Positions 47,296-57,268 of a stretch of 64,000 nt of DNA are shown here, one piece after another (the stretch's first letter is position 1; every line of letters begins with the position of its first letter). The notes under the pieces were generated by a model. The model had not been told where the DNA came from, made no database searches, and was given only the letters and a program-made list of their open reading frames with translations. Source of the stretch: Catonia carolina (taxonomy: Eukaryota > Arthropoda > Insecta > Hemiptera > Achilidae); NCBI GenBank assembly GCA_035578175.1, contig JAQMRL010000002.1, forward strand, positions 76,923,645 to 76,987,644. Direction: 5' to 3'. The translations under genes and the position numbers were made by a program.

Positions 47296-47380
47296 TACCA
47301 CGTGTCAAAAAAAACGTGGTGATGAACAATTACTTTCTTCACTGTCTAACTTCTATCTTTATATTTTGAATTGAATTGTT
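47296..47380. other. Short spacer with hairpin
   Basis: TTACCACGTGTC and a following AACGTGGTGA can pair as a small stem. Nothing else is seen. Confidence 0.35.
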
Positions 47381-47770
47381 GTTGTTTAGGTCATCAGCCG
47401 AAAGGCTGGTTTGAACCTCTAGAGGTTTTACTAAGTAAAACGAGGAGTGAGGTGGTTTACCATTGCCACAACTCACTGAGTGGAAAAGTACGCTTATCAG
47501 CATGCCGGGCCCTCTGAAAAGCACATATTTTCCACTCTGTAAATGACACCTTCACTTCATTCACCACAGGGTCTGGCTGTACAATGAAATTCATTACTTT
47601 CAGAGGAGATAACTCGGATTAGTGTTTTTACACCTCTACCTCCTCTGTTCTTAAATGATTCAGTCATTTAATTGACTGACCATGTGATAAGAAACAGAAC
47701 TATTTATTTTAGCACTGCAACGAACAGATTGAGTAAAACATTTGACACTCCACCTGTCTGTTATGGGCAG
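47381..47770 (-). mobile_element. SINE-like repeat G, copy 2
   Basis: A full-length copy with the TTGTTTAGGTCATCAGCC, CTTATCAGCATGCC and CACTCCACCTGTC landmarks, ending TGGGCAG. Confidence 0.75.
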
Positions 47771-48720
47771 ATTTTGAATTGTGGAAAGAGAAACATGACA
47801 GTAGTTAGCCACTCGCTCGTGGCTTTTGTTAAGAGGTACGGAAAAGTATTTTAATTTAGCTTTTATTTCACAACATTTTATTACATTGCATATTAGATTT
47901 CTTTAAGCACTGTGATCACCAGTTAGACTATGGTTTTGAGAAACCGACATTTCTGGGACCTTTTCCGTTTATTCACATCATCAAAATATCGTGTGAATCC
48001 ACCTTTACTGTTCGACCCAGCAACTGCCTGCACTAGCTCTGCACAGTTTGATTAGCAATCGCTTGATTCTTTTATTTTCAATTGTTTTCATTTTTATTAC
48101 GTTTTTTGTTGTTTTTCCTTCGTTCTCTTACAAGTTTCACAAATTAATTAATTGTGTCGCTTCTTAGAGGTTTACTTAATCTGCACATTGCTTTATTACA
48201 CACCCAACAATCCTGGCCAGTGATGTTAAGTATCATATCGTGTCGATTTAAACAAATGCGCGGATTATGCAATATTCCTTTCTCTTGAAGGAAACGTATT
48301 GCTCTTTCCTTAGTAGAAATAATATGAGCCAATTCCAAAAGATTCATTATGTATTGGAACAGAACACGTGCATAACTAACAACCAACTGATGTGTATTAA
48401 TAAACACGCAAACAATATCTACAATATTAATTATAATGAGTGGGAGTCATCAGTCATAACAATAAAGATGCGTTTACATGAGGTGACTTTAAGGTTACGG
48501 ATGGTGTGATGTGAAACAACGGAAAAGGTCTTCTGTTGACGGTAGCAAACAGTTATATTGGTACAGTTAACCTACAAAAGGTTCCTCGATACACTGTATG
48601 TCCTCTAAGTATAGTTTACGTTGTTGTGGTGGCAAACTGATACCAAAGCAGTTGCGCATGTGCACTGATGCCTTTCACCCTTTAGCCTTTGTTAAAACCA
48701 AAGGCAAACTTCGGACTCAA
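47771..48720 (-). mobile_element. K-family repeat, copy 2, split by a Merlin-like element
   Basis: The flanks 47771-47955 and 48531-48720 match the K copies at 25531 and 51371 and would be contiguous without the insert at 47956-48530. Confidence 0.5.
47956..48530 (-). mobile_element. Merlin-like element with N-terminal transposase relic
   Basis: The ends read GGACCTTTTCCGTT and GACCTTTTCCGTT (complement), with TTCTG on both sides. The K copy at 51371 shows an uninterrupted site. On the minus strand (48144-48355) the frame reads MNLLELAHIISTKERAIRFL, then GILHNPRICLNRHDMIL, QDCWVCNKAMCR. The CxxxHxM...WxCxxxxCR pattern matches the zinc-binding start of ISXO2/IS1016-like (Merlin) transposases. 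The DDE part is absent. A 5-bp duplication is shorter than the 8-9 bp usual for Merlin, so the superfamily call is moderate. Confidence 0.55.
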
Positions 48721-49140
48721 GTAACGTAACCATGAATTGTAAATACATCAAAGCCTTTACTTGGGACATGCCTAGTGCAATATTTAAAATTGTGAACAAA
48801 ACAACTTCAATGTTTTGGCTTCATGTATAAATATATTTTGTTTTTCTTAATATATTAATTTTGTTCACTTTTGTAATTACAAAGTAGCAAAACCAAACAG
48901 TTTGTATTCTTAAAGTATCTATGCATTTAGTTATTTGTTTTTGTTGTTTTAACAGAATTGAATTCTCAATATTGTGATCTCTAGAAATGTTAGTGGTTAA
49001 GATACACCCTTTGTATGACCAGGTTAGTATTTTGAGGCTGCAGAAATATAAAAAAGATTGTTTTTTTTGTAATTCACATAATTTAATACATTGTGTAGAG
49101 GTCCTTAACTACTTTAATTAAGCAATTAGTTGAACATAAA
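48721..49140 (-). repeat. X-family repeat, copy 3
   Basis: Reverse orientation, with the landmarks CTTGGGACATGCCTAGTGCA, TGTGATCTCTAG and GTATGACCAGG. Confidence 0.6.
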
Positions 49141-49221
49141 TTAATAAGCAATTAGGTGCAAGTTTTAATTGGATAGAATACACTGACTTTTAGTTTGTAG
49201 AAATCACTTGAATAGAAATTT

Positions 49222-49915
49222 TGGGTTAATTTTTCACTGTTTAACAGCTGATTTGTCAGAGACGAAGGGTCCTGGTTTAAATCCTAGTGTAAAGGTAGTT
49301 ACTTTTATACGGATTTGAATGGTGGCCAGTGGTTACCGGTGTACTTTCATGGTCGGGGTTCAATTAACCATACTCTCAGGAATGGTCGGTCTGAGTCTGT
49401 AGAAGACTACACATCATTTACATGTCGTAGATATCGCCCTCATCTCATTGGGTCATGGGGTTGCTTGTTGTTTAGGTCAACAGCCGAAAGGCTGGTTTGA
49501 ACCTCTAGAGGTTTTACTAAGTAAAAACGAGGAGTAAGGTTGTTTACCATTGCCTTCCTCACTGAGTTAAGAGTATGCTTATCAGCATGCCAGGCCCTCC
49601 GAAAAGCACTCACTTTTCACTCTGCAAATGATACCTTCACTTCATTCACCACAGAATTTGGCTGCTTAGTGAAATTCATTACTCTCAGAGGAGATAATTC
49701 TGACTAGTGTATTTTACACCTCTACCTCATCTGTTCTCAAATAGTTCAGTCATATAAGTGGCTGACTGTATGATAAGAAACAGAACTATTTTTTTTAGCC
49801 CTGGACCAAACAGATAGAGTGCAATTAAAATAACACTCCACCTGTCCGTTTTGGGCATAATGGGGTTGCTTATTGTTCTCAATTGAACAGATTGCAACGT
49901 ACACACATTTGGGAT
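49222..49915 (+). mobile_element. tRNA-derived SINE (S1), copy 4, split by repeat G
   Basis: The first part (49222-49465) has a B box weakened to TGGTTTAAATCC, and the last part (49858-49915) carries the GATTGCAACGTACAC end. The A-box region is lost. Repeat G separates them. Confidence 0.8.
49466..49857 (-). mobile_element. SINE-like repeat G, copy 3, nested in S1
   Basis: A full-length copy flanked by a perfect 12-bp duplication, ATGGGGTTGCTT, before and after the insert. This shows that G moves as a retroposon-like unit and is younger than this S1 copy. Confidence 0.85.
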
Positions 49916-49919
49916 AATT

Positions 49920-50760
49920 GTTCACACTGTTACTAAGCTTCTTTGCAATATGTTGTGTAATGGTTCTTAACTACTTTAATTAAGCAACTGTATTATTTTT
50001 CAAGGGTGATGAGCTGTGAACGTACGCATTGCCCCCCACCCCACCCACTTCATAGCTAGCCAATGACTTGCCAGCAATGTAGCTCTCTGTTATATATTTT
50101 GTCAGCCATTTATTTGGTCTTTCAATAACAATTATAACCTATGAACATACAATCACCTACTTATTGTGTTGTCTGTTGTTTAGGTCATCAGCCAAATGGC
50201 CGGTGTGAACCAAAGAGAGGTTTCACTAAGTAAAACGATGAGTCAGGTGGTTTACCATTACCACAACTCACTGAGTGGAAAAGTACGCTTATCAGCATGC
50301 CAGGCCCTCTGAAAAGCACATATTTTCCACTCTGCAAATGACACCTTCACTTCATTCACCACAGGGTCCAACTGTATAATGAAATTCATTACTTTCAGAG
50401 AAGATAACTCTGATTAGTGTCACAGTACACTTCTACCTCTTCTGTTCTTAAATGATTCAGTCATTTAATTTGCTGATCATCTAATAAGAAACAAGAACTA
50501 TTTATTTTAGCCCTGCAACGAACAGATTGAGTGTAAATAATTTGACACTCCACCTGTCTGTTATTGGCAGCGCCTAATTATATTATAAAGTATTGCATGT
50601 TAACACGCTCTATAATCGATGTGTTCAGTACGAGATGCAAGACATTAGTGAACTACTGTGGCTCTTATACGCATGCGCACATAATGTTTGTCAAGCTGAT
50701 ACATTCGTGTAATCTGACAACGCTGGCAAACGTTCTGATTGGTCCAAACAGATGAAACTA
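49920..50760 (-). repeat. X-family repeat, copy 4, with repeat G inside
   Basis: The left part (49920-50170) and right part (50571-50760) are the complement of 35405-35760. The 63-residue frame at the right end is a by-product of the repeat. Confidence 0.6.
50174..50570 (-). mobile_element. SINE-like repeat G, copy 4
   Basis: A full-length copy with GTCATCAGCCAAATGGCC at one end and CCACCTGTCTGTTATTGGCAG at the other. Confidence 0.75.
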
Positions 50761-51370
50761 TTTATAAGTTTGAAGGAAAGCAGGTGCTGATTTGAATTGG
50801 ATAGAATAGATTGAGTTGCAGTTTGTAGAAATTACTTGAATAGAAATGTTGGGTTAATTGTTCACACTGTAGGAAGCTTCTTGTTGTTTGGCCAATTACA
50901 GAAGGCAGTGCTTGGCTAGCCATAACACTACTTGTACAATTATGTTATTGTACACTTGTATTTTATGCAACCTTAAATTCATCCTATATTTTATACAGGC
51001 AAGTTGAGGAATACGTTTGTTACATTTGGAGACTATCCTTCTTCAATTTTCCTGTGCTGTGACTGGATCTGAATTATTTTGTGTGGCCAACAAACCAATC
51101 TGCAAGAAAAGAGATTCAAGTAGTACATTCTGACTGAAGGTATTATTATATGTTTCATTCACATTTTAATTTATCCTCTATGCTTCTGGTATTTATATTC
51201 TTTGTAGTATTTGTTGTGAGATCTCTTTGGTTCATTTCAATCTGTTTACTATTGAGTGATGCCACTGACTTGCATTCTCAACCTGGCTAAGCCTTTACTT
51301 GGCACACGTAGAGTGAACTTTTTCAAAATGTGTGACCAGAACGGTTTAATTTTTTGGCATATTTATTTAT
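50761..51370 (-). repeat. X-family segment, copy 5, and unassigned flank
   Basis: From about 51000 the sequence matches unit A at 13625-13990 in the same orientation (TTGGCCAACAAACCAATCTGC is broken here by a few changes, then AGAAAAGAGATTCAAGTAG). The interval 50761-50999 holds nothing I recognise. Confidence 0.55.
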
Positions 51371-52025
51371 TTTCCCTGTATAGTGGTGAGATTACTTGAA
51401 CATGAGGCTAAGAAATGCAGCGTGCAATGTTTGCAGCAATGCGCATGTACTGGTATTATAGTCACTTGAGTCACGCGTTTGCCCTCGTTTGCAAAGAGGG
51501 GTGAAGGGGGAAAAGCATCAGTGCGCATGGCAGACTGCTTTTATTTCAGTATGACAAACAACAACTTGTACTATACCCAGAGCGCATACAGTAGGCTTTT
51601 GTAGGTTAATTGTTTGTTACAGAAATGTCGGTTTCTCGAAAACGTGGTCGAACTATTCACAATGTTGAACGAAATCTAATATGCAAAGTAATAAAATATT
51701 ATTAAGTTGAAGCTAAACAAAAATGCCTATTCGTGCCTTTTAACAAAAGCCGTGAGTGAGCAGCTAACTACTGTGATGTTATTTTTCCACAATTCAAAAA
51801 ATAAAAAAGGAAATTAAGGACGTAAAGAAGCTATTCTTTAAAAGTTTTGTTGACACCTAGTAAAATAGAAAACAGTTAGGTAGATACTAGAGACTGATAA
51901 TGAAAACACCGATGACAGCAATAGTAAAGAAGGCGATTCATTCTTAATAACAGTAACTTAAACATTTCTAGTCATGTTATTAAGTGATAGGTAACATTAC
52001 CGGTCATATTTATTTCCTATTAGGT
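51371..52025 (+). mobile_element. K-family repeat, copy 3
   Basis: This is the copy with the best-preserved coding trace. It carries an N-terminal fragment (51625-51800), followed by a short acidic region (TDNENTDDSNSKEGDSF, near 51895-51945). That order suggests a DNA transposon with the catalytic core deleted. Confidence 0.55.
51625..51800 (+). pseudogene. Transposase N-terminal helix-turn-helix-like relic
   Basis: The frame reads MSVSRKRGRTIHNVERNLIC then KVIKYY, a stop, VEAKQKCLFVPFNKSRE, a stop, and AANYCDV. The RGRxIHxxxRxxIxKVxxYxxxEA pattern resembles the start of DDE-3-type (IS630-like) transposases found in insects. It may belong to the same family as the relic at 53347-54200, with which it shares an acidic C-terminal region. 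Two in-frame stops show decay. Confidence 0.45.
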
Positions 52026-52468
52026 TTATGAAGAAAACATTTTGGACCTTTTCCGTTATTTCACATCATCAAAATATCGTGTGAATGCACGTTTCCTGTT
52101 CAACCCAGCAATCGCTGGCACGTACTGTATACTGTTCGACTAGCAATTGCCTGTTTCTTTTATTTTGGTTATTTTCATTTTTATTCAACTGTAACTGTAT
52201 GTTATTGTTTAAATGTAACTGTAAATAAAGAGAATGATGGTTCGATAATCCAACTTTGTATTAGCGAGAAATGTGTCGTATTTTAGAGGTTTACTAATTG
52301 TGCAGATTGCTTTATTACACACCCAACAATCCTGGCCGGTGGTGTTCAGTATCATATCGTGTCCATTTAAACAAATGCACGGATTATGCAGTATTCCTTT
52401 CTCTTGAAGAAAACATATAGCTCCTTCCTTAGTACAAATAATAGGCCAATTCCAAAAGATTCATTATT
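52026..52468 (-). mobile_element. Merlin-like element, copy 2 (truncated)
   Basis: It begins GGACCTTTTCCGTTATTTCA like 47956 and keeps the same minus-strand coding trace (52270-52460). It is cut at 52469 by a LINE insertion. Confidence 0.55.
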
Positions 52469-53346
52469 TCTTTTTTTTTTGCTACTTGTATTCAGGAGAC
52501 TCCAAAGGGAGTATAGGACATGTCAAGACAAAACTGATAAACTAAAAGTTTATCACCAATGATAAATTCATCACTTACCACCAAAAAATTGTTTTTGATA
52601 CTGCTTACTTCAATAGGCTTGTCATGAACCCCTTTGTATCAAATAGTACACAATATTTGTTTAATTAGAAGTTAAATATTTTTTAATCAAAACTATTTAA
52701 AAAGGAATTCGTGCACACTGTAAAATATTTCATCAATCAAATATTGTTTTAGCTTTTTTTTTAAAATGACTTAAATTGTCACAACTTTTTAAACCTTGTG
52801 GCAATTTATTGATGTATTTTCTACCTGCATAAGTTGGTTTTTGTTCAAACAATTTAGTGTTGTGATTAGCAACATAATAATCGATTCTGTTTCTTGTGTA
52901 GTGGTTGTGAACATCTAAATTCTGTAAAAAGGTATTTTTCTTTACATACATTATCACTTGAAAAATGTACAAAGAAGGATCTGTGAGCAATTGGAGCTCT
53001 TTAAATAGTGATCTGCATGAGGTAAGGTGGTTGACTCCCATCATACACCTAATAGCTTTTTTCTGTATTTTAAAAACTCTTGTCATGTTACCCTGTGATG
53101 AATTACCCTATACTAATATGGCATACCTGATATGAGATAAAATTTAACCATGATAAGCTGCTATAAGCAATTTTTTATCATTTAATCAGGCAATTTGTTT
53201 TAATGCAAATACCCCAGATGATATTTTACCACAAATTTGATCGGTGTAATAATCTCATGAAAGGGTCCTATCCAGTGGCACTCCTAGAAACTTCACTGTT
53301 TGCACATGATCTAAGATATTATTCTGTATAAAGACATTTTGTATTC
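52469..53346 (-). pseudogene. 5'-truncated LINE, reverse-transcriptase C-terminal region
   Basis: A 117-residue frame (52733-53086) ends the protein with KAIRCMMGVNHLTSCRSLF, LLTDPSLYIFQVIMYVKKN, HYTRNRIDYY and YAGRKYINKLPQGLK. This is the region after the catalytic domain in jockey/CR1-like reverse transcriptases. Upstream, up to 53340, broken frames still read VKFLGVPLDRTLS and GKISSGVFALKQIA. The 3' UTR includes GGAGACTCC...CTTGACATGTCC (complement) and ends in a T-run at 52469-52478, the poly-A tail. Related 3' ends lie at 3345-4062 and 62345-62925. Confidence 0.85.
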
Positions 53347-54200
53347 ACTAATCGGAGGAAGAACAATTGACAGTCTGACTCACTGAACTATCAATTGATT
53401 CTTGATCTTCATCACTTGAGTCAACTTCACAAAGTTCAGTGATCTGGTTGTCAATTGCGTCTCATTGCCAGAACTCTTTTTCAACTTTGAGAATATGTTT
53501 GTGATATTCTTCCAAATCAGTTTTGCTTACAAATAAATCAGTATTTATGGTCACCTCTTCAGGTGTCTTCAGTGAAAAATGTCCAGTTATTTTATTCTGT
53601 CTCACAATTCGCTTGCATATTGACCATGCAAGTTCAATTAGGTTTAAGTCACACATGCATACGGAGGCAAACAAAAAACTGTGTGTTAATTTCTCTTTAA
53701 AAGTTCATAGATGTAAAATATTTTTGTTCTTTTATATAAGTCCATACAAGTCATGGTTTCTCATTTTATCTGAACATTTTATTTAATTTTTTGTCAGCTA
53801 TTCAATAAAAACTTTTTTCAGTGCGTATTTTGATGGGGCTTTGTTATCTTGTGTACCGTGGTAAGGTGGGTTGTCGAGAATAATAATGCTCGAAGATTGA
53901 GAAGAAGCTTTTCACTCGCCCATTTCTCAAAATTTATGCCATTGATTTGGCCGTGTTAGTTTCCACTAGAAAGGCCGGATTTAAATATCAAGCTTGCGTT
54001 ACGTAAAAAGCCATTTCTTGAGCCAACGTTAACCAGAATTAGTCAGTTTGTTGATTTGGTATTTGTTAAAATCCTGTGAACCGTACTGCTTTGCCTACAT
54101 TTTCCAAACGTTAGGTTATTTTCTATCCAAGATTCACTCAAGTAAAGGATTTCTCTACCTTTCTCTCTATATTTTTTTTATACTTCTCAGACACTAATAA
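53347..54200 (-). pseudogene. DDE-type (IS630-like) transposase relic
   Basis: Broken minus-strand frames read, in order, REILYLSESWIENN, LILVNVGSRNGFL, INFEKWASEKLL, IIILDNPPYHGTQDNKAP, then CDLNLIELAWSICKRIVRQN, LKTPEEV and EYHKHILKVEKEFW. After one in-frame stop comes an acidic tail (NQITELCEVDSSDEDQES) ending SSSD. LDNPPYHG and NLIELAW correspond to the second and third catalytic blocks of DDE-3 superfamily transposases. The first block has S in place of the usual D. The element is inactive. Confidence 0.75.
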
Positions 54201-54214
54201 CATCAGTTAAGATA

Positions 54215-54400
54215 AAATTGGTTTTTTATTTTGCATCATTAAAATAAAATAACTTATGGTTGTAATAAGTGTATGGTTTTTTGAGGTTAGGTTTTGTGTT
54301 AATTTCTATAGTTTTATTACTAATATTAGATTATATTATACATAATTTGCAAGGGCAATAGAAAGTCGTGTGAATGTCTCATACTAGATTTTTTTATATA
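54215..54400 (+). repeat. R-family repeat, copy q (3' end)
   Basis: The last 190 bp of the family ending CATACTAGATTTTTT. Together with 54400-54816 it forms one unit of a tandem duplication whose second unit starts near 55110. Confidence 0.7.
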
Positions 54401-54744
54401 ATTGTCAAAACAATTTTTTGGTAGAAAAAAATTTCACTTTTGACACAAAAAACAGTTTTATGACTTTTATGAATTTTAACAGAAAGAAAGTAACGCATGT
54501 TTTTCATTTAAAAAGGTATCGTGTATGTCTACTATTAAGAGATGTGTGAGCCCATACAGGCCTCTGTTTGTTTACATTTGTATAAATTGTTTATAAGCAT
54601 GGCCGGGCAGTATGAGAGAGTTTGAATTTCCAAAAAGGGAAAACATTATTCACGAATGAGGGTTGGCGGTATTGTAGGTGTGTTAGTTATGAAACGTAAA
54701 AACAATTTCTGTGTTTATGAATGTTTTTAATATCTTGTTTGTAG
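54401..54744 (+). promoter_or_regulatory. ZNF-D upstream region and predicted mini-intron
   Basis: The stretch 54550-54677 matches the upstream of ZNF-C, including TATAAA at 54581 and a TATGAGAGAGTTT block. A predicted intron (54678-54744, 67 nt) runs from GTGTGT to TTGTTTGTAG, directly before the ATG. The copy-specific changes are modest, so the promoter side looks intact although the gene is not. Confidence 0.5.
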
Positions 54745-54816
54745 ATGGCTGATGAAAACACAGTTGACGAAGTAGACACTTCAAACGTAACTGTTTCAAG
54801 AGTCTGCTACTCTTAA
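54745..54816 (+). pseudogene. Truncated zinc-finger gene ZNF-D
   Basis: The frame reads MADENTVDEVDTSNVTVSRV then CYS and a stop, the first 23 residues of the family with several substitutions. Immediately afterwards the sequence becomes an R-family repeat. All zinc-binding modules are therefore lost. This is a tandem relative of ZNF-C, 1.4 kb downstream. Confidence 0.85.
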
Positions 54817-55290
54817 AAATAAATAATAAAAGTTACTCGTAATAAAAGTTGTAGAAAATTAAAAATCCTACAATTTTTAATTCAAACATTTTTTTATAAC
54901 GCTTATTTTAGCGGTAATTAGTGATTTTCTGTTTTTTTGTAACGGAAACGTGTTAAAAGTCGATGTTTTTTAGATTTCGGCCTTAGTATGCAATTTACGA
55001 CAAAAGTGTATATAATCAAATTTATAGGAAATTAAAAGATCTACAACTTTTATTTAAATCATTTTCTCTACAGAGCCTAGTTTAGCGTGAAAGAGTGATT
55101 TTCCGTATTTTTAAGCGAAACTGATTTTAATTTTAATTTTGCGTCTTTGACGCTAATTAAAGTTAAGTTATGTTTTTTGAGGTTAGGGTTTTTGTTTATT
55201 TCTAATATTTTATTACTAATTTTAGGTTATATTATATAGAATTATCAAGGGCAAGAGAAAGTTGTGTGAGTGTTTTACACCAGATTTTTT
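54817..55290 (+). repeat. R-family repeat, copy r (3' half)
   Basis: It starts at the AAAGTTGTAGAAAATT block and ends TTTTACACCAGATTTTTT. It replaces the body of ZNF-D. Sequence 55290-55440 then repeats 54395-54555. Confidence 0.75.
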
Positions 55291-55608
55291 ATAATTGTCA
55301 AAACTATTTTTTTGTAGTTATAAATTTCACTTTTGACACAAAAAACAGTTTTATGACTTTTGAATTTTAACAGAAAGAAAGTAACGCATGCTTTTCATTT
55401 AAAAAGGTGTCGTGTAAACTTACTAGTAAGAGATATGTTAGCCTATACTGCCCATTGCCAAGCTTTGTGCAGCTGAGAGGTATGCATTACGTCACTACTA
55501 CTGTGAGAGATTGCGTTAGTAGTAGTAACGTTTTACTTGTATTATGTTTGTAGTAGTCAAGGGTACTATCCAAACTACATATATTGTGTGTCGCCGTCTA
55601 CAGCGACA
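55291..55608. other. Tandemly duplicated flank, no gene
   Basis: The first 150 bp duplicate 54395-54555 (CAGAAAGAAAGTAACGCATG landmark). The remainder up to the SINE contains a TAGTAGTAGTAACG stretch and nothing I recognise. Confidence 0.5.
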
Positions 55609-55787
55609 GACGCCGGCCGCATTGGCGCAGTTGGTAATGTGCTCGCCTCTCATCATGCGGTCCTGGGTTCGCATCCCACTCAGACATGGCATAGTTTCAT
55701 ACGTTACAAAAATTCATTTCATCCTTCACCGTCGCATTAGCAGTAATTGCAGAACAGTCGGACTTTAATTAAAAAAAAAAAAAAGTC
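55609..55787 (+). mobile_element. tRNA-derived SINE (S2), full length
   Basis: The head reads GCATTGGCGCAGTTGGTAAT (A box TGGCGCAGTTGG), then GGTCCTGGGTTCGCATCCC (B box with one change). A short body with GCATTAGCAGTAATTGC follows, and an A14 tail. Fragments of the same family are at 17701 and 34595. The arms do not form a clean cloverleaf, so this is a SINE rather than a tRNA gene. Confidence 0.85.
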
Positions 55788-55939
55788 TGCAGTGAATAGT
55801 GAAAACAACACCCACGTATGTCACCCCACTAGGGCCAGCCTACTGCCTACTGAATAGCAATGAGATGATTAGTAGAGTGTTATGACGTAACAGCAGTCTG
55901 GTACTTCGTCTTTCCCCTTCATGCAGTAGCGGCACAAAG

Positions 55940-56139
55940 CTCGAGCAGTGCAGGCCTCTCTTTGTTTAGATTTATATAAATTACTTATAAGCTTGGCCAG
56001 GCAGTATGAGAGAGTTTAAATTACCAACAAGGGAAAAGATTATACATTATGGTTGGCAGTACCAAAGGTGATTTTGTTATAAAATGTAAGAACAATTCTT
56101 GGTTTTAATGTTGTGTGATTTATCTGTTGTTGTTTGTAG
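55940..56139 (+). promoter_or_regulatory. ZNF-C upstream region and predicted mini-intron
   Basis: TTTATATAAA at 55971-55980 is a TATA-like element conserved in ZNF-D. A short leader leads to the donor GTGATT at 56068 and acceptor TTGTTTGTAG at 56139 (72-nt intron). Apart from the intron, this region differs from that of ZNF-A and ZNF-B, where SINE S1 occupies the equivalent place. Confidence 0.5.
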
Positions 56140-56994
56140 ATGGCTGATGAAAACACAGTTGACGAAGGAGACACTTCAAACGTAACCATGTTAAGAGTCT
56201 GCGACTCCTGTCAACGGGATATCGTCCAAGGTGATGACGTCAATGAAATTAACTTCCACTGCGCAACATGTAAAACAGAATTACGTAAACAAAGGAAAGA
56301 ATTATTCTTAGAAAAAATTAAACAACTCTACAGGTCGTGTTTAATTTGCGTTAATCTTTTTTATAACAACATCGCATATGAGAAACATGATTGCACTTTG
56401 GAAGGTGTGTTTGTGTGTGACGGGTGTTCTAGGATATACCTTAACAAGGAGAGTATAGCTAACCATCTACTAAAATGTAAACAATCAATCTCAAAAGTGA
56501 ATAATTCTGAAAGTAAAACTAATGTAATTAAAGAATCAATTTCTGAAGTGAAGTTGCAGAATTGTGAGGGTACTTGTGGGTCGAATGAAAGTAGTAATGA
56601 CCAAATTATGCCCAAATCGGGTAGTAGTATGATTGCTCTGCCAAAATTACCCAAAACGGGTAAACAGTTTAGTTGTAATATTTGTAAAAAGTGTTTTAGT
56701 TATAAAAGCTATTTAACTCACCATTTACGTGTACATACTGGAGAGAGACCGTACAAGTGCAAGTATTGCAATAAAAAGTTTACGCATTCTTCTGGTTTAA
56801 ATTATCACTTGCGTACACATACAGGGGAGAAACCTTTTCTTTGCAAGTACTGCAATAAAAAGTTTACACATTCTTCTGGTTTAAATTATCACTTACGTAC
56901 ACATACAGGGGAGAAGCCTTATAAATGCAAGTGTTGCAATAAAAAGTTTACACAGTCTTCTAGTTTAAGTAGACATTTGCGTACACATAAATAA
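56140..56994 (+). CDS. C2H2 zinc-finger protein ZNF-C, 4 fingers
   Basis: This 284-residue member of the same family as ZNF-A and ZNF-B is predicted to be a nuclear DNA-binding protein. The N-terminal cysteine sets are kept (the first pair reads CDSC, then CATC, CLIC with HDC, and CDGC with the H and C of HLLKC). The polar linker is followed by only four C2H2 fingers. Finger 1 is the family-typical one (CNICKKCFSYKSYL). Fingers 2 and 3 have the same helix, HSSGLNY, and finger 4 has QSSSLSR. The identical neighbours suggest a recent single-finger duplication, or a collapse of a longer array. The stop overlaps an AATAAA at 56990-56995, and ATTAAA follows at 57021. The start is supported by the shared acceptor before the ATG. 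Confidence 0.9.
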   Translation: MADENTVDEGDTSNVTMLRVCDSCQRDIVQGDDVNEINFHCATCKTELRKQRKELFLEKIKQLYRSCLICVNLFYNNIAYEKHDCTLEGVFVCDGCSRIYLNKESIANHLLKCKQSISKVNNSESKTNVIKESISEVKLQNCEGTCGSNESSNDQIMPKSGSSMIALPKLPKTGKQFSCNICKKCFSYKSYLTHHLRVHTGERPYKCKYCNKKFTHSSGLNYHLRTHTGEKPFLCKYCNKKFTHSSGLNYHLRTHTGEKPYKCKCCNKKFTQSSSLSRHLRTHK

Positions 56995-57268
56995 AACGAA
57001 CTTAACAAATGAAATATCTCATTAAAATTTTTTGTGTAATTTGTCAATATTATTGTTATAATAATGTAAATTTCATTTACCAATCATTGATGCTGTATAC
57101 ATTTTTCTAATTTCTATGATTTTAATTCCTCCAACTTGCTTGTTTTACAGTCACACCATGTGAGTATATAAAATATTAAAGATTGAATATAATTCTGTTA
57201 AAATCTTTTTAAGAGACGTATCTGGTGTCATTTGTATAAATATGTTAGCTGTAATTTGATATAAAGTA

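Noticed and set aside
55609..55690. Functional tRNA gene
   Set aside because: A and B boxes are present, but the arms do not fold cleanly, and the sequence continues into a body with an A-tail repeated elsewhere, which makes it a SINE.
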